64,000 nt of DNA from Fulvimarina manganoxydans (GCF_900176465.1 NZ_FWXR01000001.1:310001-374000); one strand, 5' to 3'. Shown: positions 29,323 to 39,075, counted from the first letter of the stretch. Notes: generated by a model not told the origin, from the sequence alone. Translations and numbers: made by a program.

Positions 29323-31605
29323 TCAGCCGCCGAAGATGCGGTTGAAGAGCGAGCGATCCTCGACGCGCTCCTGAACGACGACGCCCGGGGGAGGCGGGGT
29401 GTCGTAGAAGCGGCCGTCGCCGCCATCCTCGAAATTGCGACGTGGGCTGCGCTGCCCCGTCTGGGCGACATAGTCGTTCTGCTCTCCCGCTATACTGGGA
29501 TCGTAGAAACCACCGTCGGAATAGGTGCCGTCATCCGCCCCGTTTTCGGCGGTGAGCGCGCCGCTGTGCTCGCCGATGCGATAGTCGCCAGGAAGCGGCG
29601 TTGCTGGCAGTCCTTCATGGGCGGCGGTCATGAATTTGTGCCAGGCTTCGGCCGGCAACGATCCGCCGGTCACCTTCTGCATCTTGGCGCCATTGTCGTT
29701 GCCCAGCCAAACACCGGCGACGAGGTTCGAAGTGTAGCCGACGAACCAGGCATCCTTGAAGTCGTTCGTCGTCCCCGTCTTGCCGCCGGCCTCCCAGCCT
29801 TCGATGGCGGCTCTGCGACCCGTTCCGGCCGAGACGACGCGCTTCAGCATGGCGTTCATCATCGCGACCGTGTCGGGATCGACGATGACGGGCGGCACTT
29901 CCGCACCCCGCTCCCACAACACCTTGCCGTCTTCGGTGGTGATGCGGTTCACCAGATGCGGCTTGGCCTGGTAGCCGCCATTGGCATAAGGGGCGAAAGC
30001 GCCGGTCAGTTCGAGAAGCGAGACCTCGGACGTTCCAAGCGCGATCGAGGCGTTGTCGCCGATCTCGGACTTGATGCCCATCCGGTTCGCCGTCTCGATG
30101 ACCGACGCCGGACCGACCCGGTCGATCAGCTGGGCGGCGATGGTGTTGAGCGACTGGCGGAGCGCGTCGGCGACGCTCACCGGTCCGCGATAGCGATTGT
30201 CGTAGTTGGAGGGCGTCCAGTTTCCGATCCGAACCGGCTCGTCCATCATCACCGTTTCGGGGCGGAATCCCTGTTCGATGGCGGTCTGATAGACGAAGGG
30301 CTTGAAGGCCGAGCCCGGCTGACGCCTCGCCTGGAAGGCGCGATTGTATTGGCTCTGGGCATAGTCCCGGCCGCCGACGAGGGCCCGGATCGCGCCGGTG
30401 CCGTCTATGGCGACGAGCGCGCCCTGCGAGACGTTCTGACGAGCGCCATCGACGGTTTCGCGGATGGTCTTCTCGGCGACCTTTTCCAGGTCCATGTCGA
30501 TCGTCGTCTCGACGACGACGTCATCCTTCACCTCGCCGATTAGGGACTTGATGTCCTGCATGACGACATCGGCGGCGTAGTTTTCCGCGCCGGTCCAATA
30601 GCTCTTGGCCTTGGTCGGCTTCTGGGCGAGGCCCGCCTGATACTCCTCGTCGGTGATCTCGCCTTCCTGGCGCATGGCCGCGAGAACGACGTCGGCGCGG
30701 TCCTTGGCGGCTTTCGGATCGCGGGCCGGCGACAAGCGTGAGGGCGCCTTGAGGAGACCGGCGAGAAGCGCGGCCTCCGGCAGCGTCACTTCGGCCGCGC
30801 TCTTGTTGAAATAGCGCCGCGCCGCCGCCTCGACGCCGGTCGCGCCCGAGCCGAAATAGACCCGGTTGAGATACATCTCCAGGATCTGGTCTTTGGTGAA
30901 TTTCTGCTCGAGCCAAAGCGCCAGGATCGCTTCCTGGATCTTGCGCTGGATGGTCTGGTCGGGATTGAGGAAGATGTTCTTGGCGAGCTGCTGGGTCAGG
31001 GTCGAGCCGCCCTGAACGGTCGAGCCGGCCTGATAGTTCTCGACCGCCGCGCGCAGGATACCGATCGGATCGACGCCGAAATGATCGTAGAAGCGCCGGT
31101 CCTCGATGGCGATGACCGCTTGGGGAATATAGGGGCTCATCTCGTCGAGCGAGACTTCCTTGCCGCCGGTCAGGCCGCGATTGGCCAGAAGCCGGCCGTC
31201 GACCGAGACGATCTTGACGTTGGGCGGCCGATCCGGGATCGCCCAGGCTTCCTGCGGCAGCTTGATGGCGAAATAGCCGACGATCGCCGCAACCGCGAGC
31301 GCGCCCCAGATGCCGAGCGCGAAACAGGTGCGGACCAGATGGCCGAAGAAGCTGCGCCGGCGGCGCGGCGGCTGGCCGCCGGACCCGCCTGAACCGGATC
31401 CACCGGAGCGCGATTTGGACCCGCCGAACAGGGAAAAGCCGCCACCCTGCCGCTTCTTGGCTTGTTTGGGCGCCCGCCTCGTCTTGCGATCATTGGCCGC
31501 GAGTGGAACGGCCCGATCATCCGCGCTGACGTGAAAATCGCCGCGATCGCCACCGGTTTCCGCCCCGAAGGTCGGTTCGATGCGTTCCTGCCGTCTGGCC
31601 GCCAT
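29323..31605 (-). CDS. mrcA: Penicillin-binding protein 1A (bifunctional transglycosylase/transpeptidase)
   Basis: A 760-residue class A PBP. ATG at 31605 is preferred to a GTG seven codons upstream because AGGACGAGG precedes it. A cytoplasmic basic/Gly-Ser-rich region (residues 1-85) is followed by one membrane anchor (about 90-115). The GT51 domain has the catalytic Glu in IEDRRFYDHFGVD (about 166) and GGSTLTQQLAKN. The transpeptidase domain has the nucleophile in QPGSAFKPF (about 431), SLN, and KTGTT (about 610). It polymerises and cross-links peptidoglycan. A C-terminal acidic/Pro-rich tail of about 80 residues ends in a short basic patch. Usual neighbours such as prfB are absent here. 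Confidence 0.95.
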   Translation of the reverse strand: MAARRQERIEPTFGAETGGDRGDFHVSADDRAVPLAANDRKTRRAPKQAKKRQGGGFSLFGGSKSRSGGSGSGGSGGQPPRRRRSFFGHLVRTCFALGIWGALAVAAIVGYFAIKLPQEAWAIPDRPPNVKIVSVDGRLLANRGLTGGKEVSLDEMSPYIPQAVIAIEDRRFYDHFGVDPIGILRAAVENYQAGSTVQGGSTLTQQLAKNIFLNPDQTIQRKIQEAILALWLEQKFTKDQILEMYLNRVYFGSGATGVEAAARRYFNKSAAEVTLPEAALLAGLLKAPSRLSPARDPKAAKDRADVVLAAMRQEGEITDEEYQAGLAQKPTKAKSYWTGAENYAADVVMQDIKSLIGEVKDDVVVETTIDMDLEKVAEKTIRETVDGARQNVSQGALVAIDGTGAIRALVGGRDYAQSQYNRAFQARRQPGSAFKPFVYQTAIEQGFRPETVMMDEPVRIGNWTPSNYDNRYRGPVSVADALRQSLNTIAAQLIDRVGPASVIETANRMGIKSEIGDNASIALGTSEVSLLELTGAFAPYANGGYQAKPHLVNRITTEDGKVLWERGAEVPPVIVDPDTVAMMNAMLKRVVSAGTGRRAAIEGWEAGGKTGTTNDFKDAWFVGYTSNLVAGVWLGNDNGAKMQKVTGGSLPAEAWHKFMTAAHEGLPATPLPGDYRIGEHSGALTAENGADDGTYSDGGFYDPSIAGEQNDYVAQTGQRSPRRNFEDGGDGRFYDTPPPPGVVVQERVEDRSLFNRIFGG

Positions 31606-31974
31606 CAAGCCTCGTCCTGCCTTCACGGTGATCGGATCGGCGAGCGCGCACCCCCATAAGATGCCGCGTTCCTTGCCGATCGGCCGATTGCCGTTCCCCT
31701 CAAGTCTCGCGGTTCGCCACGCGCATCACCCATTTTGGCAAAGGCAAGCGACCGCAGTGCTTTCCAAACCTTTAAATACGGCGATTTAACGGGGCATGAA
31801 CCGATTGTGGCAGGGGTGGGGCAAGCTTGGCAGGGAAGGCGATAGGCTGACGCAGCCCCGATTGCCGCCGGAAGTCCGTCATCTAGGTGAGGGGCAAGCT
31901 CGACGGCCGATGCGTTCCCGCGAGGGAATCCGAGCCACCGAACCCCAAGAGCCTGCTATCTCGGAGTTGCCTTC
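31606..31974. promoter_or_regulatory. Divergent intergenic region between mrcA and an SDR gene
   Basis: No gene can be supported. A 10-nt direct repeat GGGGCAAGCT occurs at 31818-31827 and 31891-31900, 73 nt apart, and could be a pair of regulator half-sites. A TTAA pair near 31770-31790 has a 10-nt spacer, not the 7 nt of a CtrA box. CGGAG lies 8 nt before the SDR ATG. Confidence 0.35.
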
Positions 31975-32772
31975 ATGCAGATCGATCTATCAAAGAAGAC
32001 CGCCATCGTCACCGGCTCGACCGCCGGTATCGGACTAGCCGCTGCCGTCGGATTGGCGCGCGCCGGCGCCCATGTGGTCGTCAATGGCCGCAGCGAGGAC
32101 CGCGTCGAAACGGCGGTGCGTCACGTGTTGGCCGAAGTTCCGGGCGCGCACGTCTCGGGCGTTGCCGCCGATCTCTCCAGTGCCGAGGGTGTCGAAAGCG
32201 TTGTGAAGGCCGTGCCCGAGGTCGACATCCTGGTGAACAATGTGGGCATTTTCGGCCCCAAGCCCTTCTTCGAGATCGGCGACGACACGTGGGAAGCTTT
32301 CTTCCAGCTTAACGTCATGTCGGGCGTGCGCCTTGCCCGTTCTTTGATGCCGTCCATGATGGAGCGCGGCTGGGGCCGGGTCGTCTTCCTGTCGTCGGAA
32401 TCGGCCCTGAACATCCCCGCCGACATGATCCAATACGGCTTCACCAAGACCGCCGTCCTCTCGCTCTCGCGCGGGCTCGCCAAGCTTGCCGCCGGCAGTG
32501 GCGTCACGGTCAATTCGGTGCTTCCCGGCCCGACCTATTCGGAAGGCGTCGGCGAGATGCTGAAGGACATGGCCGAAGAGAAAGGCCTTTCGATCGAGGA
32601 AGCGGGGACGGAATTCGTCAAATCCGAACGCCCGTCATCGATCATTCAGCGGCCGGCGAGCGTCGAGGAGGTCGCCAACATGATCGTCTATGCCTGTTCG
32701 AAAGAAGCCTCGGCGACCACCGGTGCGGCTCTGCGCGTCGATGGCGGCGTGGTCGATTCGATCGTGCCGTGA
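31975..32772 (+). CDS. Short-chain dehydrogenase/reductase (SDR)
   Basis: A 265-residue SDR. VTGSTAGIGLAAA (residues about 12-24) is the cofactor loop and NGRSED suggests NADPH preference. NNVG replaces the usual NNAG. The catalytic Ser is in LSSESAL, but the usual Y-x-x-x-K pair reads YGFTK: Tyr and Lys are both present in register. The C-terminal TTGAALRVDGGVVDSI is usual for this group. A separate transcription unit ends at the terminator at 32781. Substrate unknown. Confidence 0.9.
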   Translation: MQIDLSKKTAIVTGSTAGIGLAAAVGLARAGAHVVVNGRSEDRVETAVRHVLAEVPGAHVSGVAADLSSAEGVESVVKAVPEVDILVNNVGIFGPKPFFEIGDDTWEAFFQLNVMSGVRLARSLMPSMMERGWGRVVFLSSESALNIPADMIQYGFTKTAVLSLSRGLAKLAAGSGVTVNSVLPGPTYSEGVGEMLKDMAEEKGLSIEEAGTEFVKSERPSSIIQRPASVEEVANMIVYACSKEASATTGAALRVDGGVVDSIVP

Positions 32773-32780
32773 GGGTAGCG

Positions 32781-32813
32781 GAGCCCTTGCCGTGAGATGA
32801 TCGGCAAGGGCTC
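32781..32813. terminator. Bidirectional terminator between SDR and alpha/beta hydrolase genes
   Basis: A perfect 12-bp stem GAGCCCTTGCCG (32781-32792) and CGGCAAGGGCTC (32802-32813) around a 9-nt loop, between convergent genes. Confidence 0.8.
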
Positions 32814-32820
32814 GCCCGAT

Positions 32821-33642
32821 TCATCCTCGCGCGAAGGTGGCGAGGTCGTCGACGAGGCGCTCCTGTTCCGTGAAATGGAGGCCATGGGGTGCGCCCTCAT
32901 AAACATGGAGCGTGGAGGCGGGAATCATCTCGGCCGCGCGCTTGGCCGAGGCCGCGAGGGGAACCGTCTGATCCTTGTCGCCGTGAATGACGAGCGTCGG
33001 AACGGTGAAGGCCTTCATGTCGTCCCGAAAATCGGTGCGGCCGAAGGCGTTGACGCATTCGATCGTCGCCCGCAGCGATCCCTTCAGGGCCATGGACTGC
33101 GTCCAGTCGAGATAGTCCGAGGATGGCGAGGTCGACAGCATGGAGGCGCCATAGAACTGCTTGCCGAAGCTGGCCAGGAACGCCGGCCGGTCCTTCTTCA
33201 ATTCCGAGATGAAGCCATCGAAGATCGAGGGATCGACGCCGTCGGGATTGCTCTCGTCCTGCGCCAGATAAGGCGTGACGGCGGAAACAAGGACGACCTT
33301 TGCGAGGCGCTCGGCCTTGTGTCGCTTCATATAGCGCGCAACCTCGCCGCCACCCATGGAGAAGCCGACGAGCGTGGCGTTGCTCAGCTCGAGATGGGTC
33401 AGAAGATCCGCGAGGTCGTCGGCGAGCGTATCATAGTCGTAGCCGCTGCCAGGCTGATCGGAGCGTCCGAAGCCGCGCCGGTCATAGGCGATGGCTCGGA
33501 AACCGCGATCGGCGAGTTCATGAGCCGTATAGTCCCACATATCGGCGTTGAGCGGCCAGCCATGGACGAGGACGACCGGCCGGCCCTGGCCCCAGTCCTT
33601 GTAATAGAGGTTCACGTCGTCGCGAGTGGTGACGAAGGGCAT
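32821..33642 (-). CDS. Alpha/beta hydrolase, non-heme chloroperoxidase/esterase type
   Basis: A 273-residue protein starting MPFVTTRDDVNLYYKDWGQG; AAAGGA lies upstream of this ATG, and the longer open frame to 33726 has no family match. The motifs VHGWPLNADMWDYT, YDRRGFGRSDQP, the nucleophile elbow GFSMGGGEVARY (Ser about 93), HGDKDQTVP (Asp) and APHGLHFTE (His) are typical of the arylesterase/cofactor-free haloperoxidase group. It is likely cytosolic. The natural substrate is unknown. Confidence 0.9.
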   Translation of the reverse strand: MPFVTTRDDVNLYYKDWGQGRPVVLVHGWPLNADMWDYTAHELADRGFRAIAYDRRGFGRSDQPGSGYDYDTLADDLADLLTHLELSNATLVGFSMGGGEVARYMKRHKAERLAKVVLVSAVTPYLAQDESNPDGVDPSIFDGFISELKKDRPAFLASFGKQFYGASMLSTSPSSDYLDWTQSMALKGSLRATIECVNAFGRTDFRDDMKAFTVPTLVIHGDKDQTVPLAASAKRAAEMIPASTLHVYEGAPHGLHFTEQERLVDDLATFARG

Positions 33643-33688
33643 GAGCTTTCCTTTCTCGAATTCGAGATGTCTGCGAGCCCAACGAAAA

Positions 33689-33714
33689 CGCCCGCCGCAA
33701 CGTTGCGACGGGCG
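33689..33714 (-). terminator. Terminator downstream of the MipA/OmpV gene
   Basis: An almost self-complementary hairpin: CGCCCG (33689-33694), inner CGCAACGTTGCG, and CGGGCG (33709-33714). On the minus strand it is followed by TTTTCGTT. It lies about 70 nt after the OmpV-family stop and just upstream of the hydrolase gene. Confidence 0.7.
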
Positions 33715-33787
33715 CGATGATGGCATGCCTTAATTCGGCAAAAGCCGCGAGACGTGGAAAACCTCGTTTCGACCTCGATCGCTGTTC

Positions 33788-34612
33788 TTAGAACAGGTCG
33801 AGCGAAAAGCGCTTGGAGAGGCCGAGGCCGAAATAGAACTGGTCGTCGTCACCGGCTTTCGTCACGACCGGCGAATCGCCGGCATCGCCCACGAGCCTCT
33901 CCCAGGAGGCGTCGGCGGTGACGAACCAATCGGTGATGACCTCGTAGCGCGCCGAGGCCTTGACGCCGACGCTCTGGAAGCCGCCCTCGGCCTCATAGAC
34001 GTCGAACCGTCCGCCCGAGCGCACGAACTCTTCTGGGCTGACGGAGAAATAGTCGCCCATATAGTCGGAAGAGGCGAGGGAGGCGGTCGGGCCGGCCTTC
34101 AGCTCGATGCGGTCGGTCGGGCGCACGATGAGATTAGCGCCGATGTCACCGGTCACGCCTTCCGCCCCGCCGAATGCATACCGCACGGCGCCGTAGACCT
34201 CCGCATAATCCCAGGTGTAGCTGGCCTTCAGGCCGATCTCATAGGTGTCGTCCACCTTGTCGAGACCGAACAGGTCACCGCCGTCGCGCTCGCCAATATA
34301 TTTGAACGAAGGTCCGATCGAGAATCCCCGGCCATCCGGCCCGCCGAAGGAGCCGAGCCCCGGCAGGTTCAGATATTCGACAGAGAATATCGGATAGAAC
34401 GAGCCCTCATAGTCGTCCGAGCCGAGATAGTCGGGCTGGTAAGCGCCGCCCAATCCCAGCTCGAAGACGAAGTCCGCTCCACCATAATCGTAGGCGGCTG
34501 GCGCCGGCTCGGCGGGATTGGGATCGTAAGGCGCGTAAACGTCCGCCGCCCCAGCCGGAAGAGCCGTGGCAAGTAGAATGGCGAGGGCTGAGGCGGCGAA
34601 ACGCAAATGCAT
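33788..34612 (-). CDS. MipA/OmpV family outer-membrane protein
   Basis: A 274-residue protein with a clear Sec signal peptide (MHLRFAASALAILLATALPAGA, cleavage near 22). Alternating beta strands rich in Tyr and Gly follow: FELGLGGAYQPDYLGSDDYEGSFYPIFSVEYLNL is the family opening, and it ends YFGLGLSKRFSLDLF with a terminal Phe, the outer-membrane beta-barrel signal. MipA in E. coli scaffolds MltA and PBP1B. OmpV relatives respond to osmotic or antibiotic stress. It is a separate transcription unit with its own terminator. Confidence 0.9.
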   Translation of the reverse strand: MHLRFAASALAILLATALPAGAADVYAPYDPNPAEPAPAAYDYGGADFVFELGLGGAYQPDYLGSDDYEGSFYPIFSVEYLNLPGLGSFGGPDGRGFSIGPSFKYIGERDGGDLFGLDKVDDTYEIGLKASYTWDYAEVYGAVRYAFGGAEGVTGDIGANLIVRPTDRIELKAGPTASLASSDYMGDYFSVSPEEFVRSGGRFDVYEAEGGFQSVGVKASARYEVITDWFVTADASWERLVGDAGDSPVVTKAGDDDQFYFGLGLSKRFSLDLF

Positions 34613-35092
34613 GACCTGATACTCCAGCGACCGCGTCCGTTGATTGTGTTGTCCAAGCGCGGAGTTGACCTCCGCCGCTCCTGGCGCGGCTTGCGGGTGA
34701 GATTGGAGCGCTCGGGCGCGAAGCTCAATTCACACATGTTTGGAAATCAACGTGAAAGCCGCCTTTGTGACCCTTGCGTTGCACCGAGGGCACAGGCTCG
34801 GGCCTCGCGATCTGGGATCGCAGGGCAGAGACAACTGCACCAGCTGCGCATGCAAGGCACAATAGCCCTGCGCCCGCCGGTCCCGCTAATTGGAACTCCC
34901 TCCGTCAATCGCTCGGCGCGGCATGAAAGACACCCTACCCATTCGGGTGATGCCTGGTCGTCGTCCGATGAGCTGAGGCCTCCCACTTCGCACTTGCGGA
35001 AAGTCGGGCGCCGCAGCAATCTACGGCGTCTGCGTGTGGGCCGTTTGCCGCACCTGACTGAATGTCATGCCATAGTGGGAAGGGAGTGCTCC
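34613..35092. promoter_or_regulatory. 480-nt divergent intergenic region between MipA/OmpV gene and pyc
   Basis: I see no supportable gene. An open plus-strand frame runs through and fuses into pyc, but its translation is Arg/Ser/His-rich noise. AAGGGAG at 35080-35086 is the pyc ribosome site. Promoters for both flanking genes must be here. None could be pinned down. Confidence 0.35.
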
Positions 35093-38000
35093 TTGGCCAT
35101 CCGTAAGATCCTCGTCGCCAACCGGTCTGAAATCGCCATCCGCGTGTTCCGCGCCGCCAATGAGTTGGGGCTGAAAACGGTGGCGATCTGGGCGGAAGAG
35201 GACAAGCTCGCGCTGCATCGTTTCAAGGCGGACGAGAGCTATCAGGTCGGTCGCGGTCCCCATCTGCCGCGCGATCTCGGTCCGATCGAAAGCTACTTGT
35301 CCATCGACGAGGTGATTCGTGTCGCCAAGCTGTCGGGAGCCGACGCGATCCATCCCGGCTACGGTCTTCTGTCGGAGAGCCCGGAATTCGTCGATGCCTG
35401 CCATGAGGCAGGGATCACCTTCATCGGCCCCTCGGGCGATACGATGCGCCGGCTCGGCAACAAGGTCGCGGCCCGCAATCTGGCGGTCGAGGTGGGCGTT
35501 CCGGTGGTGCCGGCGACCGAGCCCTTGCCCGACGACATGGCACGCGTCCGCGAAATGGCGGCCGAGGTCGGCTTTCCGGTGATGCTGAAAGCCTCCTGGG
35601 GCGGCGGTGGTCGCGGCATGCGCGTCATCCGCGAGGAAAAGGACCTCGAACGCGAGGTGACCGAAGCCAAGCGCGAGGCGAAGGCCGCCTTTGGCAAGGA
35701 CGAGGTCTATCTCGAAAAGCTGGTCGAGCGCGCCCGCCATGTGGAGGTCCAGATCCTCGGCGACACCCATGGCAATGTCGTCGACCTCTTCGAGCGCGAC
35801 TGCTCGATCCAGCGGCGCAACCAGAAGGTCGTGGAGCGCGCCCCGGCTCCCTATCTCAATCATGAGCAGCGCCGGGAACTCGCCGGTTATGCCCGCAAGC
35901 TCGCCGATGCGACGAATTATGTCGGCGCCGGCACGGTCGAATTTCTGATGGATGCCGATACCGGCGCCTTCTATTTCATCGAGGTCAATCCGCGGATTCA
36001 GGTCGAGCACACCGTCACCGAGGAGGTGACCGGCATCGACATCGTCAAGGCGCAGATCCATATCCTCGACGGTTATGCGATCGGCACGCCCGAATCAGGG
36101 GTCCCACGCCAGGAGGACATCAAGCTCAACGGCCATGCCCTCCAGTGCCGGATCACGACCGAAGATCCCGAGCAGAACTTCATTCCCGACTATGGCCGGA
36201 TCACCGCCTATCGCGGGGCGACCGGCTTCGGCATCCGGCTCGATGGCGGCACCGCATACTCCGGCGCGGTTATCACCCGCTTCTACGACCCGCTTCTGGA
36301 AAAGGTGACCGCCTGGGCGCCGACGCCGGAGGAAGCGATCGCGCGCATGGACCGTGCCCTGCGTGAGTTCCGCATCCGGGGTGTCGCGACGAACCTCACC
36401 TTCCTCGAAGCGATCATCAGCCACCCGCAATTCCGGGACAATTCCTACACCACAAAATTCATCGACCAGACGCCGGAGCTGTTCCAACAGGTCAAGCGCC
36501 GCGACCGGGCGACCAAGCTCCTGACCTATCTGGCCGACGTCACGGTCAACGGCCATCCCGAGACGAAGAACCGGGCACGCCCCTCCGCCGATCACGCAGC
36601 GCCCGTCGCGCCGATCTTCGACGCGCCCATCGCCGACGGCACGCGCCAGAAGCTGGACGAGCTCGGACCCAAGGGTTTTGCCGACTGGCTGAAGGCCAAG
36701 CCAGAGGTGATGCTGACAGACACGACCATGCGCGACGGGCATCAGTCGCTGCTGGCCACACGCATGCGCACCCATGACATTGTCTCGGTCGCCGAGGCCT
36801 ACGCGCGAGGCCTGCCCCAGCTCTTCTCGCTGGAATGCTGGGGCGGCGCGACCTTCGATGTCGCCATGCGCTTTCTGACGGAAGATCCGTGGGAACGCCT
36901 CGCCATGATCCGCGAGCGGGCGCCGAACATTCTGCTGCAGATGCTGCTGCGCGGCTCGAACGGCGTCGGCTACACCAATTACCCGGACAATGTGGTCAAG
37001 CGCTTCGTGGCGGAAGCCGCCAAGGGCGGGGTCGACGTCTTCCGGGTCTTCGACTGCCTCAACTGGGTCGAGAACATGCGCGTCTCGATGGACGCGGTCT
37101 GCGAGGCGGGCAAGATCTGCGAAGGGACCCTCTGCTATACGGGCGACCTCTTCGATCCCGACCGTTCGCAATACGACCTCAAATACTATGTCACCCTCGC
37201 CAAGGAGCTGGAGGGGGCCGGGGCCCATATCCTCGGCGTCAAGGACATGGCCGGCCTGTTGAAGCCGGCGGCCGCGCGCGTCCTTTTCAAGGCGCTCAAG
37301 GACGAAGTCGGTCTGCCGATCCACTTCCATACCCACGACACCTCCGGCATCGCGGCATCGACCGTTCTTGCCGCGGTCGAATCCGGTGTCGACGTCGTCG
37401 ATGCGGCGATGGACGCTCTGTCCGGCAACACGTCCCAGCCCTGTCTCGGATCGATCGTCGAGGCGCTGAAGCATTCGGATCGCGATCCGGGCCTCTCGGC
37501 CGAAGCGATCCGGCGCATCTCCTTCTATTGGGAGGCCGTGCGCAATCAGTATGCCGCCTTCGAGAGCGATCTGAAAGGGCCGGCCTCGGAGGTCTATCTC
37601 CATGAGATGCCGGGCGGCCAGTTCACCAATCTGAAGGAGCAGGCGCGCTCGCTGGGCCTTGAAACCCGTTGGCACCAGGTCGCCCAGACCTATGCCGATG
37701 TGAACCGCATGTTCGGCGACATCGTGAAGGTGACGCCGTCCTCGAAGGTCGTCGGCGACATGGCGCTGATGATGGTGTCCCAGGATCTGACCGTCGCCGA
37801 TGTGATGGACCCGGCTAAGGAACTCTCCTTCCCCGAATCGGTCGTCTCCATGCTCCATGGCGATCTGGGGCAGCCGCCTGCCGGGTGGCCGAGCGAGTTG
37901 CAGAAGAAGGTGTTGAAGGACAAGGCTCCGATCACCGTTCGGCCGGGCTCGCTTCTGAACGACGCCGATCTCGACGCGGAGCGGGCGAAGATCGAGGAGA

Positions 38001-38554
38001 AGCTGGAGCGCGAGGTGACGGAGCCCGAATTCGCCTCCTACCTCATGTATCCCAAGGTCTTCACGGACTTCGCCATTCTTCAGGAGACCTATGGGCCGGT
38101 CTCCATGCTGCCCACGCCCTCTTACTTTTACGGCTTGGAGCAGGACGAAGAGGTGCTGGTCGACATCGAGCGCGGCAAGACGCTTGTCGTGCGCAATCTC
38201 GGCAGCGGCGAGACCGACGATCAGGGCATGCGCACGGTGTTCTTCGAGCTGAACGGCCAGCCGCGCCGCATCAAGGTGCCGGATCGGGCCAAGGGCGCTG
38301 CCGGCGGCGGCGTCAAGCAGAAGGCCGACCCGACCAACCAGAACCATGTGGGTGCGCCGATGCCGGGTGTCGTCTCGACGCTGGCCGTCGCGGCCGGCCA
38401 GTCGGTGAAGGCGGGCGACGTGCTCTTGTCCATCGAGGCGATGAAGATGGAGACGGCGATCCATGCCGAGCGCGACGGCACGATCGAGGCGGTCCATGTG
38501 ACTGTCGGCGCGCAGATCGACGCCAAGGATCTCCTGGTGGTCTACGCGGCTTGA
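35093..38554 (+). CDS. pyc: Pyruvate carboxylase
   Basis: A 1153-residue single-chain enzyme. The TTG at 35093 is chosen because AAGGGAG is 6 nt upstream and the family N-terminus IRKILVANRSEIAIRVFRAANELG follows at once. The order is biotin carboxylase (residues about 5-460, ATP-grasp with SWGGGGRGMRV and EVNPRIQVEHTVTEEVTG), carboxyltransferase (LTDTTMRDGHQSLLATRMRT near 540, HFHTHDTSG near 745), the linker domain, and a C-terminal biotinyl domain with the carrier Lys in EAMKMET (about 1118). It makes oxaloacetate from pyruvate and bicarbonate for anaplerosis and gluconeogenesis. It is monocistronic. Confidence 0.96.
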   Translation: MAIRKILVANRSEIAIRVFRAANELGLKTVAIWAEEDKLALHRFKADESYQVGRGPHLPRDLGPIESYLSIDEVIRVAKLSGADAIHPGYGLLSESPEFVDACHEAGITFIGPSGDTMRRLGNKVAARNLAVEVGVPVVPATEPLPDDMARVREMAAEVGFPVMLKASWGGGGRGMRVIREEKDLEREVTEAKREAKAAFGKDEVYLEKLVERARHVEVQILGDTHGNVVDLFERDCSIQRRNQKVVERAPAPYLNHEQRRELAGYARKLADATNYVGAGTVEFLMDADTGAFYFIEVNPRIQVEHTVTEEVTGIDIVKAQIHILDGYAIGTPESGVPRQEDIKLNGHALQCRITTEDPEQNFIPDYGRITAYRGATGFGIRLDGGTAYSGAVITRFYDPLLEKVTAWAPTPEEAIARMDRALREFRIRGVATNLTFLEAIISHPQFRDNSYTTKFIDQTPELFQQVKRRDRATKLLTYLADVTVNGHPETKNRARPSADHAAPVAPIFDAPIADGTRQKLDELGPKGFADWLKAKPEVMLTDTTMRDGHQSLLATRMRTHDIVSVAEAYARGLPQLFSLECWGGATFDVAMRFLTEDPWERLAMIRERAPNILLQMLLRGSNGVGYTNYPDNVVKRFVAEAAKGGVDVFRVFDCLNWVENMRVSMDAVCEAGKICEGTLCYTGDLFDPDRSQYDLKYYVTLAKELEGAGAHILGVKDMAGLLKPAAARVLFKALKDEVGLPIHFHTHDTSGIAASTVLAAVESGVDVVDAAMDALSGNTSQPCLGSIVEALKHSDRDPGLSAEAIRRISFYWEAVRNQYAAFESDLKGPASEVYLHEMPGGQFTNLKEQARSLGLETRWHQVAQTYADVNRMFGDIVKVTPSSKVVGDMALMMVSQDLTVADVMDPAKELSFPESVVSMLHGDLGQPPAGWPSELQKKVLKDKAPITVRPGSLLNDADLDAERAKIEEKLEREVTEPEFASYLMYPKVFTDFAILQETYGPVSMLPTPSYFYGLEQDEEVLVDIERGKTLVVRNLGSGETDDQGMRTVFFELNGQPRRIKVPDRAKGAAGGGVKQKADPTNQNHVGAPMPGVVSTLAVAAGQSVKAGDVLLSIEAMKMETAIHAERDGTIEAVHVTVGAQIDAKDLLVVYAA

Positions 38555-38562
38555 TATGGCGA

Positions 38563-38589
38563 CGGCCGGGCCCCGATGAGGCCCGGCCG
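38563..38589 (+). terminator. Hairpin after pyc
   Basis: A perfect 10-bp GC stem CGGCCGGGCC (38563-38572) and GGCCCGGCCG (38580-38589), 9 nt after the pyc stop. There is no T-run, so it may be a stabilising 3' hairpin or a Rho-assisted terminator. Confidence 0.6.
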
Positions 38590-38620
38590 ACTCGCTTCAG
38601 GCGAAGCCCAACGTCGTACG

Positions 38621-38653
38621 AAATCCGTTTAATCGCTTCGCGATAACGGATTT
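38621..38653. repeat. Two-part hairpin element with a partial copy at 39333
   Basis: AAATCCGTT (38621-38629) pairs with AACGGATTT (38645-38653). An inner ATCGC/GCGAT stem with a TTC loop lies inside. The 12-mer AACGGATTTCAA (from 38645) occurs again at 39333-39344 in the same orientation, on the other side of the DUF2147 gene. It may be a member of a dispersed intergenic repeat family or a terminator. Confidence 0.5.
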
Positions 38654-38715
38654 CAACACGCTCACGCTCCGCGCGGGCTTTGATGTGGCACCAGCCTAAT
38701 CAGCCGGATGCCGTA

Positions 38716-39075
38716 TCAGATCTTCGTCCAAGTCTGGGTCTTGCAGAAAATCTTCAGCGCACAGCCGGTGAGCTTCAGCGTCTTGCCATTGCCGGCAATC
38801 GTCGCAGACCCTTGATAGGATTTTTCGTCGCGCGGATCGATCACGGTGCCGGTGTAATCGGTGCCCGAGCCGCGCATGGTTCCGACCGACTTGCCTTTAT
38901 GCTCGCCGGAAATGACCTGCGCGCAAAAGGCATTGCCGCATGCCGAGACTTTTACAATCCCGCCGCCGGGCGCTTTCCACTGGCCGACAATGGGTTCGGC
39001 GGCATTGGCTGTGCCTGCCAGACCGGCCGAGGAGATGAGGGCTGTGAAGGCGAGGGCGGTGAGAGATCGTGTCAT
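38716..39075 (-). CDS. DUF2147 family secreted small protein
   Basis: A 119-residue protein with a Sec signal peptide (MTRSLTALAFTALISSAGLA then GTANAAEP, cleavage near 25). The mature part has IVGQWKAPGGGIVKVSACGNAFCAQVISG and a closing LTGCALKIFCKTQTWTKI with paired cysteines. This matches the short DUF2147 lipocalin-like beta-barrel proteins of alphaproteobacteria, which are periplasmic and of unknown function. DUF2147 proteins usually have about 120-140 residues. It is monocistronic. Confidence 0.88.
   Translation of the reverse strand: MTRSLTALAFTALISSAGLAGTANAAEPIVGQWKAPGGGIVKVSACGNAFCAQVISGEHKGKSVGTMRGSGTDYTGTVIDPRDEKSYQGSATIAGNGKTLKLTGCALKIFCKTQTWTKI

Noticed and set aside
31764-31792. 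A second CtrA box near mrcA
   Set aside because: The two TTAA half-sites are separated by 10 nt, not 7.
34607-35092. N-terminal extension of pyruvate carboxylase
   Set aside because: The translation is random in composition; a TTG with a strong ribosome site at 35093 gives the family N-terminus.
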